A DNA stretch of 20,712 nt from G020350405 sp964513655 (GTDB lineage Bacteria; Planctomycetota; Phycisphaerae; Sedimentisphaerales; Anaerobacaceae): assembly GCA_964513655.1 (NCBI GenBank), contig CAZENQ010000051.1, positions 1 to 20,712 on the forward strand, written 5' to 3'. Both the position numbers and the translations under genes were made by a program. The notes beneath the pieces are model-generated. The model was not told where the DNA came from. It saw only the letters and a list, made by a program, of their open reading frames with translations, and searched no databases. Of the stretch, positions 14,197-20,712 are shown piece after piece. How positions within the stretch are numbered: position 1 is the first letter of the stretch; each line of letters opens with the position of its first letter.

Positions 14197-14649
14197 TTTC
14201 CCGTTTTTCTGCAAGAAATCGCACATTTATTAGTAGGGACGTCCTCCTCGGACCGCCTGCGGCCAACCCGAACCTCGGAAAGGTGCGACGATTAGTGTCC
14301 TCAAGACCGTTCTTCCTTAGCGGATATCGTTACGGCCGAAATTGTCGTGTGCAGACCGCCATCCTGCAGTACAACTGGCCTTGATGTGAACATGAGGCTG
14401 ACCAAGTGCCGAAGGCGTCTTCTGGAGTGGCGGCGAACACAATGAGCGTTAAGGACACCGCAGGGGCGGGCTTAAGATGAGCCGGTTTTTAGGCTGGCTG
14501 TGGGGTCAAGCAGCCCAGGGGTGCATTCTGTGGTTCCCATTACGCTTTTTGCCAAATGCCAGTGCTGAAATGTCCGATACAGGGGTAAGTGAGCCGGTTG
14601 CGCGGGCTCAAACTTTACTAATGGAGGGGAACTGTATCGGTGTTAAAGT
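14197..14649. other. Long leader/spacer before the GGDEF gene
   Basis: About 450 bases without a recognisable gene. It contains a hairpin TGAGCC-N9-GGCTCA (14590-14610) and several short GC-rich complementary words (for example GGCTG...CAGCC near 14500). GGAGGGG at 14623-14629 is about 20 bases from the GGDEF ATG, too far to serve it. I compared it with the class I c-di-GMP riboswitch pattern and did not find the conserved elements. A structured leader is possible but unproven. Confidence 0.4.
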
Positions 14650-15729
14650 ATGAACCGAAGCAGCAAAAGTTCGAAGAATACTGATAGCCATCCCGACCGT
14701 GGTGCATCCCTGCTTGGGCAGGTAACTCCCTTGGCCCGGCAGATAAACTGTCTTGATATTGAACGCATAGCAAATGCTTGTATCGAGAATATTCCGAGTT
14801 TGGTTGCTGTAAGGTTTGCTTCGCTCTATATACTGGATGATACAAGTAACATTTTGCATTTGCAGAAGTGCAATCACCCATTTCTTATAAATAAGATAGT
14901 CTCGCTCAACCAAAATCCGCCTTCTCCTATGGTTATGGCGGTAAAAAGCAAGGAACTTATACTGGTGGGGGATATAGACACCCACAAACAGCCCGTAATC
15001 AGAAAATCACAACGCGCGTTCGCCGGGAATTATAAGACAAAAAACTGTGTGATTGTTCCACTTATTTGCCAGGATCGCGTTGTGGGCGTGCTGAACCTTG
15101 CGGATAAGATGCAGAGCAGTGACTTCGATTATGAGGATATTGCGCTAATAGAGCTGCTTGGCCAGTTGGTTGGCGGGTCGATCGGCAATGTTAAGCTATT
15201 TGAGAAGATTGAGCGACAGGCCATGACCGACGGGTTGACGGGGCTTGCAAACCATAGGAGATTTTACGAGATTTTAGAAAGAGAGCTTTGGCGGTCTCGG
15301 CGATATGGGGGGCAAATCTCTGTGATTATGATTGATATAGATAATCTGAAGATGATAAACGATGCGCACGGGCACCGTGCGGGCGATAGGGTTATCAAGG
15401 AAATCAGCAAAAAAATAAGGTTATCTATCCGGCAGGTTGACACAGCGGCGCGTTACGGGGGAGATGAATTCGCGATTATTCTGCCGAGAACCTCACTATC
15501 GGATGCTCTTGTCGCTGCTGAGCGGATGGTTGAAAGCGTGGCCCATTCGCCAATAACGTGGAAAAAGGAACAAATGAGCCTATCTATTAGTGTTGGGCTT
15601 GGTGAATATGACGCAGATATCAGTCCGGAGGAGATAACGAGCCGTTCCGACCGGGCGTTGTATATGGCGAAGCAGGCGGGTAAGAATACGGTACGGATAT
15701 TCGAGCCTGCTAAAGGTTACCGGCCGTAG
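14650..15729 (+). CDS. GAF-GGDEF diguanylate cyclase
   Basis: Predicted cytoplasmic enzyme of 359 residues making c-di-GMP from two GTP. An N-terminal GAF-type sensor domain spans about 35-185 (CVIVPLICQDRVVGVLNLAD is typical). The GGDEF domain begins at TDGLTGLANHRRF (203-215). Its active-site motif GGDEF is intact at 270-274, and the allosteric inhibition site RQVD (RxxD, 261-264) sits exactly five residues before it, so product feedback is expected. No transmembrane segment is seen. The ATG at 14650 is the first possible start after an in-frame stop, but its ribosome site is weak. A PilZ receptor gene 4 kb away could be a target of its product. The GAF ligand is unknown. Confidence 0.92.
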   Translation: MNRSSKSSKNTDSHPDRGASLLGQVTPLARQINCLDIERIANACIENIPSLVAVRFASLYILDDTSNILHLQKCNHPFLINKIVSLNQNPPSPMVMAVKSKELILVGDIDTHKQPVIRKSQRAFAGNYKTKNCVIVPLICQDRVVGVLNLADKMQSSDFDYEDIALIELLGQLVGGSIGNVKLFEKIERQAMTDGLTGLANHRRFYEILERELWRSRRYGGQISVIMIDIDNLKMINDAHGHRAGDRVIKEISKKIRLSIRQVDTAARYGGDEFAIILPRTSLSDALVAAERMVESVAHSPITWKKEQMSLSISVGLGEYDADISPEEITSRSDRALYMAKQAGKNTVRIFEPAKGYRP

Positions 15730-16162
15730 TTGTCATAAGGTCTTGGGGGAGTTGAGTTTACAAAAGTTTTTTTGTGGGCGTTCGGGGTTGGTTTCGGTTG
15801 TGTGAGGGTGGGTCGGGTCACTTTGGGTCGGTCCGGTAGGTAGGCATTTCTGTCGTTTAGATTACCCAAGTTAACGTAAAATGTTAAGCTGGCTAAGATT
15901 TTTTGGGGGAAAATGGGGGTGGGGAGTTTGATAGGTTTGGGGTCACCCTTGATAGTGAGCTAAAAACGAGGGTTGGGAGTCTTGAAACGTTCGACAAAGT
16001 GTGAAAAATTACAAAAAAATAGGAAAAACATATAAAAAGTGGTGGAATTGCGCTCGAATAAGTGTTTGAAAGTGTTTCAAAGTGTGAAAATTTAGGAAAA
16101 TTTTAGCGTTAAAATGGGGTGTTTGGAGGGGCAAAGGAGTGGCGGAGTTGGGGCCGGGGCGC

Positions 16163-16191
16163 GATATACACTATTTAAACTAGTGTATATC
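16163..16191. repeat. Perfect 11-bp inverted repeat GATATACACTA-N7-TAGTGTATATC
   Basis: Perfect 11-base arms surround TTTAAAC. The length and symmetry fit a dimeric DNA-binding-protein site; as RNA it is an A/U-rich hairpin without a T-run. No adjacent regulator gene is seen. The nearest gene downstream is the hydrolase, about 260 bases away. Confidence 0.6.
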
Positions 16192-16202
16192 TTGGAGGAA
16201 AG

Positions 16203-16239
16203 TGTCGCATATTGACAAAAAACTTGTCACTTTGCGACA
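16203..16239. repeat. Nested inverted repeat TGTCGC...TGACAA/TTGTCA...GCGACA
   Basis: Outer arms TGTCGC (16203-16208) and GCGACA (16234-16239) and inner arms TGACAA (16213-16218) and TTGTCA (16224-16229) share roughly one axis, with loop AAAAC. It lies 11 bases after the previous inverted repeat. The role is unknown; it could be an operator or a mobile-repeat remnant. Confidence 0.5.
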
Positions 16240-16346
16240 AATTTTGAGGGGAGTTTTGAGCGGCCCTCTTGGGGATCTGGTGGGAGCTTAAAAGTTAAAG
16301 TGGAAAGTGTAAAGCCACAGTGGAAAAGTTAAAATTGGGGGTTTTT

Positions 16347-16374
16347 TTGACATCTGTGGTCAGGAAGATATACT
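16347..16374 (+). promoter_or_regulatory. Sigma-70-type promoter for the exported hydrolase
   Basis: TTGACA at 16347-16352, a 16-base spacer, then TATACT at 16369-16374 (one mismatch). A T7 run precedes the -35 box. Transcription would start near 16381, giving a leader of about 75 bases to the ATG at 16455. Confidence 0.6.
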
Positions 16375-16454
16375 GATGCAGTTAGCAGGAGGTATTGAGA
16401 AAGGGCGTAGCAGCGAGTCTATCGCGAACCGGGCGTTTTTGAAGTATTCTCGTT

Positions 16455-17357
16455 ATGAGAACCAGAGTACCTATATCAATTTTCCTTGCCGCTATTGGCT
16501 TGTTGGCAAGCCCAGATTTGTTTGCACGGGTAAAGATAGAGGCCGGCAAAGGAAATTTTGTATTCGTAGACGAGAAGGGAGACAAAAGCAAGCCTATCAG
16601 GGTATATTATTACGCACCCACTAAACTCGCTACCAACTCAAGGGTGGTGTTTGTCTTACATGGGATGGGGCGAAACGGAGAGGTGTACCGAGATGGATGG
16701 GCAAAACATGCCGACAAGTATAACTTTCTTGTGCTTTGCCCGGAGTTCCCAGAAAGAGATTGGCCGGGTTTTTGGGGTTATTATTTCGGCAATGTGTACA
16801 ACAAGAAATGGGAACTTATAGAGAAAAGCAAGTGGGGGTATTCTGTAATTGAGCACCTGTTTGATTATGTCAAAGAATGCAGAAAAATGCGGGTTGAAAA
16901 CTATTGTATTTTTGGACACTCTGCCGGCGCCGAATTCGTACACAGAATGGTTATATTCTTTCCGGAAGCCAGGATTTCCTTGGCAATAGCGGCGAACGCG
17001 GGGAGGTACACAATGCCTGATTTCGATGTTCCTCTGTGGTCAGGTATTAAACATACAATTGTAACCAAAAAAAGCTTAAAGGCAGCTTTTGAAAAGAACC
17101 TGATAATCATGCTGGGCAAGAAAGATACCATTCCAAGGGATGAAACCGAATTAGAAAGAAAACAGGGCAGACACAGACTGGAAAAGGGACTTAACTTTCT
17201 AGAATTTTCTAAGGCTCAGGCCGAATCAATGCAAGCAGAATTTAATTGGCGGACCCGAATTATTGCCGGTGCAGGCCACAATAGCCGAAGGCTGTCAGAG
17301 GTTGGAAGCAGGTTGATCTCAAAGTCAAAAAAGAATCCTCGGGGCAAGAAAACCTGA
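16455..17357 (+). CDS. Secreted alpha/beta-hydrolase (esterase-like)
   Basis: The 300-residue product has an N-terminal signal peptide (MRTRVPISIFLAAIGLLASP with a likely cut after LFA, about residue 24), so it is exported. The fold is alpha/beta hydrolase: VVFVLHGMGRNG (oxyanion region, 64-75), GHSAG (nucleophile Ser156), GKKDTIP (probable acid Asp224) and GAGHNS (His275). The arrangement resembles polyhydroxybutyrate-depolymerase and feruloyl-esterase-type proteins, but the substrate is unassigned. The C-terminus is basic (SKKNPRGKKT). The ATG at 16455 is the first start after an in-frame stop and lacks a close ribosome site; an AGGAGG at 16387-16392 is too far upstream. It stands alone between two non-coding spacers. 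Confidence 0.85.
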   Translation: MRTRVPISIFLAAIGLLASPDLFARVKIEAGKGNFVFVDEKGDKSKPIRVYYYAPTKLATNSRVVFVLHGMGRNGEVYRDGWAKHADKYNFLVLCPEFPERDWPGFWGYYFGNVYNKKWELIEKSKWGYSVIEHLFDYVKECRKMRVENYCIFGHSAGAEFVHRMVIFFPEARISLAIAANAGRYTMPDFDVPLWSGIKHTIVTKKSLKAAFEKNLIIMLGKKDTIPRDETELERKQGRHRLEKGLNFLEFSKAQAESMQAEFNWRTRIIAGAGHNSRRLSEVGSRLISKSKKNPRGKKT

Positions 17358-17648
17358 TATTTTAATGAGGGGATTCTAAACGTTGAGTGGGCGGGATAGG
17401 AAAATCAAAGATTAAAATGCAAAGAGCAAAGATACAGAGCAAAAATTAAAAGTGATTGACGGGAGGGGGAGATTGGGGTAATTTATTGGGGAGAAAAATT
17501 ATGGCAGCAGAGGTTCCTTCGGCAGGCTCAGGACAGACGGGCAACTGGGGCAGTAATCAACGAGCTGCGATTTTGTGGTAGCTGGTGAATAGTATTTGTA
17601 AGATCGATTTATGATGATTGATTAAAGACAAACAGGAGGCACAAGACA
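17358..17648. other. Low-complexity and repeat spacer before the ROCO gene
   Basis: No gene is supported. The first part (about 17395-17455) is a degenerate run of words such as CAAAGATTAAAATG and GCAAAGAGCAAAGATAC. A dispersed-repeat-like segment follows at 17514-17536. AGGAGG near 17634 is the ribosome site of the ROCO gene. A clear promoter was not found. Confidence 0.5.
17514..17536. repeat. Dispersed-repeat-like segment TTCCTTCGGCAGGCTCAGG
   Basis: It resembles the CCTTCGACAAGCTCAGGRC sequence that I recall as a common dispersed intergenic element in many bacterial genomes. Only one copy is visible here, so the assignment rests on memory of that pattern. Confidence 0.4.
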
Positions 17649-20441
17649 ATGGCAGACCTCGATATTATAAAACAGATAGAAGAAATTTTAAATGTGAAGA
17701 TAGGGGAATTAGATGAAATTCCTTTATTTGATGTCAACGGCTACACCTTAAACCAGGACGGGCAGGTGACAGGTTTGCGTTTATTTAATTGTGAAATAAG
17801 AAATCTGAATCGCATTATTTCCCCGTTAAAAGAGTTAAAGAATTTAACGCATCTTCATTTAGAACGCAATGAAATCAGCGATATTTCGCCGCTGAAAGAT
17901 TTAACGAACTTAACGACATTACATTTAAATTATAATCACATCCGCAATATTTTACCATTAAAACATTTAAAACACATTCAAGAACTTAATTTATATTCAA
18001 ATGAAATAAATGATATTTCCCCGTTGAAAGAATTAATTCAAATAAGAAAGCTTGATTTATCGCATAATCGGATAAGTGATATTAGATATTTAAGAAAATT
18101 GAGTAATATCGATGATTTAAGTTTCATGGGCAATCAAATTAATGATATCTCATCTTTAAAAAATTTAAGACGAATTCGTGACCTTTCTTTTTGGGGTAAT
18201 CAAGTCAACAATATTGATGCGCTAAAGGAGATGAAAGGTTTAAGGCATTTATATATTGGTGATAATCCGATAAAAAAACTTCCTATATGGATTACTGATT
18301 TTGATATGAACATATGTTGGATAAATTCGGGTACCACTGGCGATGGCAATATCTGTTTTTACGACAATCCAATTGAAACGCCACCGATTGAAATTGTAAA
18401 AGAAGGAAAAGAAGCAGTTAAGATTTACTTTGAGCAGTTAGAAAAACAGGGCAAAGACAATATTTATGAAGCAAAATTGATGCTTGTGGGCGAGCCAGGC
18501 TCGGGTAAAACCACATTAATGAACTTATTATTCGATAGAGATTTTCGAGTTCCTAATAAAGAACAAAAAGCAACACTCGGTATCGAGGTTCGTCAAAATT
18601 GGGGATTCAGTATTGATGATAAAAAGGATTTCAAGGCCCATATCTGGGATTTTGGTGGGCAACAAATCCAATACATGCTGCACCAGTTTTTCCTGACTTC
18701 AAATTGTCTTTATGTTTTAATGGCGGAAAAACGCAGGGAGCTTGCCAATTTCGATTACTGGCTGAATATCATTAATACCCTCGGGAAAAACAGCCCTGTT
18801 GTCACGTTGTTCAATGAAATCAATATCGACTCTATTGCCTCGTTCATTTATGATGAAAAGAAATATAGAAACTTGTTTCCCAAACTAAGCCCGCAAAGAC
18901 TGGATGTTAACCTTGCGGAAATCAAGGATGGCAGGTTTGATGTTCTTTTAAAGACAATAAAGAATAAGCTTGGCAAGCTTGAACACATAGGAAAAGAAGT
19001 TCCAGCACGGTGGGTAGACATCCGCAAGGAATTGGAAAATAAAAGAAAGAAAAAACATATCCTTATTAATGAGTATTTTGAAATTTGTAAAAAGTTCGAG
19101 ATTAAAAAAGAAGCAGACCAGATGTTGATATTACGTTATTTTCATCTTCTGGGTATAGTCCTGCATTTCTGCGAAGACGAAAACCTTTGCGACACTTTGT
19201 TTTTAGACCCTAACTGGACTGTTGATGCGGTCTATTCTGTCCTTGCGAACAAAGAGATAGAACAATGTGATGGCTTTATCAAAAAATCTGATATTGACAA
19301 AATCTGGAGTGAAAAAAAGTATGATTTTGAAGAGAGAGCCAAGCTGCTGCAGTTGATGTTAAAGGACAATTTTGAGCTTTGTTATAAACTGCCAGGAACT
19401 AAGGATAAGTATATCGTTCCTTTGTTGTTATCTCCCAAAAAACCAGAATATGACTGGGATAACAAAGACAATTTACACTTTAGATTTCAGTATCCCTTTA
19501 TGCCCAAAGGCATCGTCAGCCGCCTGATCGTAAGGAGGCACAAATATATCGATGGAAGCAATGTATGGAAGGAGGGCGTTGTATTCAAAAAAAACGGAGC
19601 AGCAGCACAGGTCATCGAACAGGAAACAACGAGAGAGGGATTAAAGATAATCGAAATTCGCCTGCGCGGAACACCGAACAGCCGTAAGGATTTGTTAACA
19701 CTGATTCGTGAGGAAATAAAGCAAATCCAAAACAGTTCGTTTCCAAATCTTCCTTATGTCGAAATGGTACCCTGCTATTGCAGGGAATGTGCAAAAGCAG
19801 AAACACCGTTTTTTTTCGATTACGGCGATATCGAAACTTATTTACTGAAAGGAAAAACAGAGATTGACTGCCGTAGGAGCGCGGAGGGGGTTGCAATAGC
19901 AGGATTAGTTGGCAGCGTATTTAATATTAAAGAAATAGAAGAGAGGTATAAAAGAACGATGGAAGAAAATAGAATTAATATTAATTTAAGTGATTTCGGT
20001 AAGGCAAGTATAGAATCAGATATTCAAGCAAAATTGACTTCCACGCAACAACAAACAGTTACTGTACATCAGGAAGTGAAAAATGTACAGGGCTTGTTGA
20101 AGAATCTTAAAGAAGATATTCTTGGTGAAGTTGAAATAGAAGTCGAAGACGAAAAAGAGAAGAAGCGGATAGAAAATGAATTACAGAAAGCAGAGAATGC
20201 TTTTAGCGAGCTGGAGAAAGCGGCTTCAGATGGTAAAAAAGAAATTGATGAAGGGACAAAAAGCCGAATAGAAGAATTTATTGAAAGTCTTAAGGATGAA
20301 AACTCCCGAATCAACAAAGCACTCAAACTCGTTTCAAACGGAGCAGAGAAAGTCCAAAGACTTGGTCGAGTATACAATAAATTCGCCCCCTATTTTGCAT
20401 TACCTTCGATACCACCGATACTTCTTGGGAAAGCCGAGTAG
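17649..20441 (+). CDS. LRR-Roc-COR (ROCO-family) GTPase-like protein with helical C-terminal module
   Basis: 930 residues, no signal peptide or clear membrane helix. Residues 41-220 hold about seven to eight leucine-rich repeats of 22 residues, LKxLxxLxxLxLxxNxIxDISP, close to the internalin/SDS22 type. The Roc GTPase-like domain has G1 GEPGSGKT (281-288), the switch segment TLGIEV, and G3 DFGGQ (334-338). The usual G4 NKxD is replaced by NEIN (389-392). The COR domain spans about 450-690 (FLDPNWTVDAVYSVL, then FRFQYPFMPKGIVSRLIVRR). A Cys cluster follows (709, 711, 714, 741). From about 758 to the end the protein is charged, helical and coiled-coil-like, ending in the hydrophobic FAPYFALPSIPPILL. 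AGGAGG precedes the ATG. The gene is unusually A/T-rich in its repeat and C-terminal parts. ROCO proteins dimerise through COR and couple nucleotide state to signalling; its partner and output are unknown. No operon partner is visible. Confidence 0.9.
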   Translation: MADLDIIKQIEEILNVKIGELDEIPLFDVNGYTLNQDGQVTGLRLFNCEIRNLNRIISPLKELKNLTHLHLERNEISDISPLKDLTNLTTLHLNYNHIRNILPLKHLKHIQELNLYSNEINDISPLKELIQIRKLDLSHNRISDIRYLRKLSNIDDLSFMGNQINDISSLKNLRRIRDLSFWGNQVNNIDALKEMKGLRHLYIGDNPIKKLPIWITDFDMNICWINSGTTGDGNICFYDNPIETPPIEIVKEGKEAVKIYFEQLEKQGKDNIYEAKLMLVGEPGSGKTTLMNLLFDRDFRVPNKEQKATLGIEVRQNWGFSIDDKKDFKAHIWDFGGQQIQYMLHQFFLTSNCLYVLMAEKRRELANFDYWLNIINTLGKNSPVVTLFNEINIDSIASFIYDEKKYRNLFPKLSPQRLDVNLAEIKDGRFDVLLKTIKNKLGKLEHIGKEVPARWVDIRKELENKRKKKHILINEYFEICKKFEIKKEADQMLILRYFHLLGIVLHFCEDENLCDTLFLDPNWTVDAVYSVLANKEIEQCDGFIKKSDIDKIWSEKKYDFEERAKLLQLMLKDNFELCYKLPGTKDKYIVPLLLSPKKPEYDWDNKDNLHFRFQYPFMPKGIVSRLIVRRHKYIDGSNVWKEGVVFKKNGAAAQVIEQETTREGLKIIEIRLRGTPNSRKDLLTLIREEIKQIQNSSFPNLPYVEMVPCYCRECAKAETPFFFDYGDIETYLLKGKTEIDCRRSAEGVAIAGLVGSVFNIKEIEERYKRTMEENRININLSDFGKASIESDIQAKLTSTQQQTVTVHQEVKNVQGLLKNLKEDILGEVEIEVEDEKEKKRIENELQKAENAFSELEKAASDGKKEIDEGTKSRIEEFIESLKDENSRINKALKLVSNGAEKVQRLGRVYNKFAPYFALPSIPPILLGKAE
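17823..18281 (+). repeat. 66-bp-period coding repeats (leucine-rich repeat array)
   Basis: Successive 22-codon units encode LKELKNL, LKDLTNL, LKHLKHI, LKELIQI, LRKLSNI, LKNLRRI and LKEMKGL starts, each with a following NxI(S/N)DIS-type turn. The DNA is conspicuously A/T-rich here (14 G or C in the 60 bases 18001-18060 by hand count). Confidence 0.8.
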
Positions 20442-20483
20442 GGTTTGGGGGCATAATTAGGAGTTAGGGGAGAGGTCGAACAT

Positions 20484-20502
20484 GGAACGTTGAACGTTGA
20501 AG
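20484..20502. repeat. Tandem GGAACGTTGAACGTTGAAG
   Basis: A short direct repetition of GAACGTT followed by GGGTGAAG, in the gap between the ROCO gene and the converging gene at the right edge. It resembles the low-complexity purine-rich words in the other spacers of this end of the window. Confidence 0.4.
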
Positions 20503-20556
20503 GGTGAAGCGGGAGAGAGCGTCGGGTGCATGTTTTTGTTAGCGAGAGTATTTGTA

Positions 20557-20712
20557 CTATAATTTTCTTAACCTTATGTCTTTATATAATATTTCATATG
20601 GCCCGCCGGAATGGGCCTGCAGACAAATATGTCCAGTTGGCGGAACCCACTCTTGCCTTTCTAAATATTTTGCTGTTGAAACTCCATTGACAAAGATTTC
20701 GATCTCAGGTCC
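20557..20712 (-). CDS. C-terminal end of a DUF1080 (3-keto-disaccharide hydrolase-like) protein, partial
   Basis: The minus strand is open from the window edge to TAG at 20557-20559, giving 51 residues. They read IEIFVNGVSTAKY, then GHICLQAHSGGPYEILYKDI and RLRKL at the end. This matches the C-terminal strands of the DUF1080/concanavalin-like domain (pattern vxVyvNGvxxaxy...GxIgLQxHGgpvxfrnIrixxL), abundant in planctomycetes and linked to carbohydrate breakdown. The 5' part lies outside the window, so total length, signal peptide and catalytic residues cannot be judged. It converges with the ROCO gene across 115 bases. Confidence 0.75.
   Translation of the reverse strand, partial: GPEIEIFVNGVSTAKYLERQEWVPPTGHICLQAHSGGPYEILYKDIRLRKL

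Larger units (their letters stand above)
15730..16346. other. G/T-rich, repeat-laden non-coding spacer
   Basis: About 620 bases with no supportable gene and a strong strand bias: the plus strand is rich in G, T and A and poor in C. It holds a G-run cluster (15806-15827), long G tracts at 15905-15924, the word AAGTGT six times in one orientation (15997, 16060, 16070, 16080, 16200, 16305), and two strong inverted repeats (16163-16191 and 16203-16239). Composition is unlike both flanking genes. Confidence 0.6.

Noticed and set aside
14385..14649. c-di-GMP riboswitch before the GGDEF gene
   Set aside because: Conserved core words of the class I element were not found; only generic hairpins are visible.
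16212..16240. TTGACA at 16212-16217 as a promoter
   Set aside because: No -10 hexamer at 16-18 bases; the sequence is part of the nested inverted repeat instead.
16376..16624. 82-codon frame overlapping the hydrolase start
   Set aside because: Overlaps the signal peptide region in another frame and lacks any family resemblance.
17840..18281. CRISPR-like regular spacing at 66 bases
   Set aside because: The period is the 22-codon leucine-rich repeat inside an open frame, with degenerate units and no spacers.

Overview
The window is ordinary bacterial chromosome, most likely from a planctomycete of the Phycisphaerae/MSBL9 type. This is inference from gene content, not from a marker gene: Rho with a Lys-rich N-terminal extension, a small CxxC...CxxC zinc-ribbon protein, the tail of a DUF1080 (3-keto-disaccharide hydrolase-like) protein, abundant NtrC-type signalling, and dispersed repeats typical of such genomes.

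Layout, left to right. 1-454 is a repeat-bearing spacer. On the minus strand follow rho, coaE and a GT-B glycogen-synthase-like glycosyltransferase. A queuosine-precursor block comes next: queF plus a zinc-ribbon gene on the minus strand, diverging from overlapping queC-queE on the plus strand. A tRNA-Leu(GAG) with its own promoter follows. A two-component pair on the minus strand (soluble PAS histidine kinase, then sigma-54 response regulator) diverges from a PilZ gene. The PilZ gene carries a near-consensus sigma-54 (-24/-12) promoter with repeated ATGTTG/CAACAT sites upstream. PilZ converges on dapF with a 3-base gap. Leftward-reading genes then cover dapF, the flagellar sigma factor fliA (preceded by a near-consensus sigma-28 promoter), a FlgB-like rod protein, a MerR-type DNA-binding protein and a small predicted membrane protein. 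That last pair lies behind a TTGACA promoter overlapped by a 36-bp palindrome and preceded by phased A-tracts. A GAF-GGDEF diguanylate cyclase reads rightward next.

From 15730 the character changes. There is a 620-base G/T-rich non-coding stretch full of repeats and inverted repeats, then an exported alpha/beta hydrolase with its own promoter, another repeat-rich spacer, and a 930-codon LRR-Roc-COR (ROCO) protein with an unassigned helical C-terminal module. The 3' end of a DUF1080-type gene enters from the right edge on the minus strand.

A common thread in 8.8-15.7 kb is motility and c-di-GMP signalling: NtrC-type two-component system, PilZ receptor, FliA, FlgB-like protein and GGDEF enzyme. 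Individual promoter motifs suggest how some of these genes are wired. The ROCO protein is the most unusual single gene. Its function is unknown, and its base composition drops sharply at domain boundaries.
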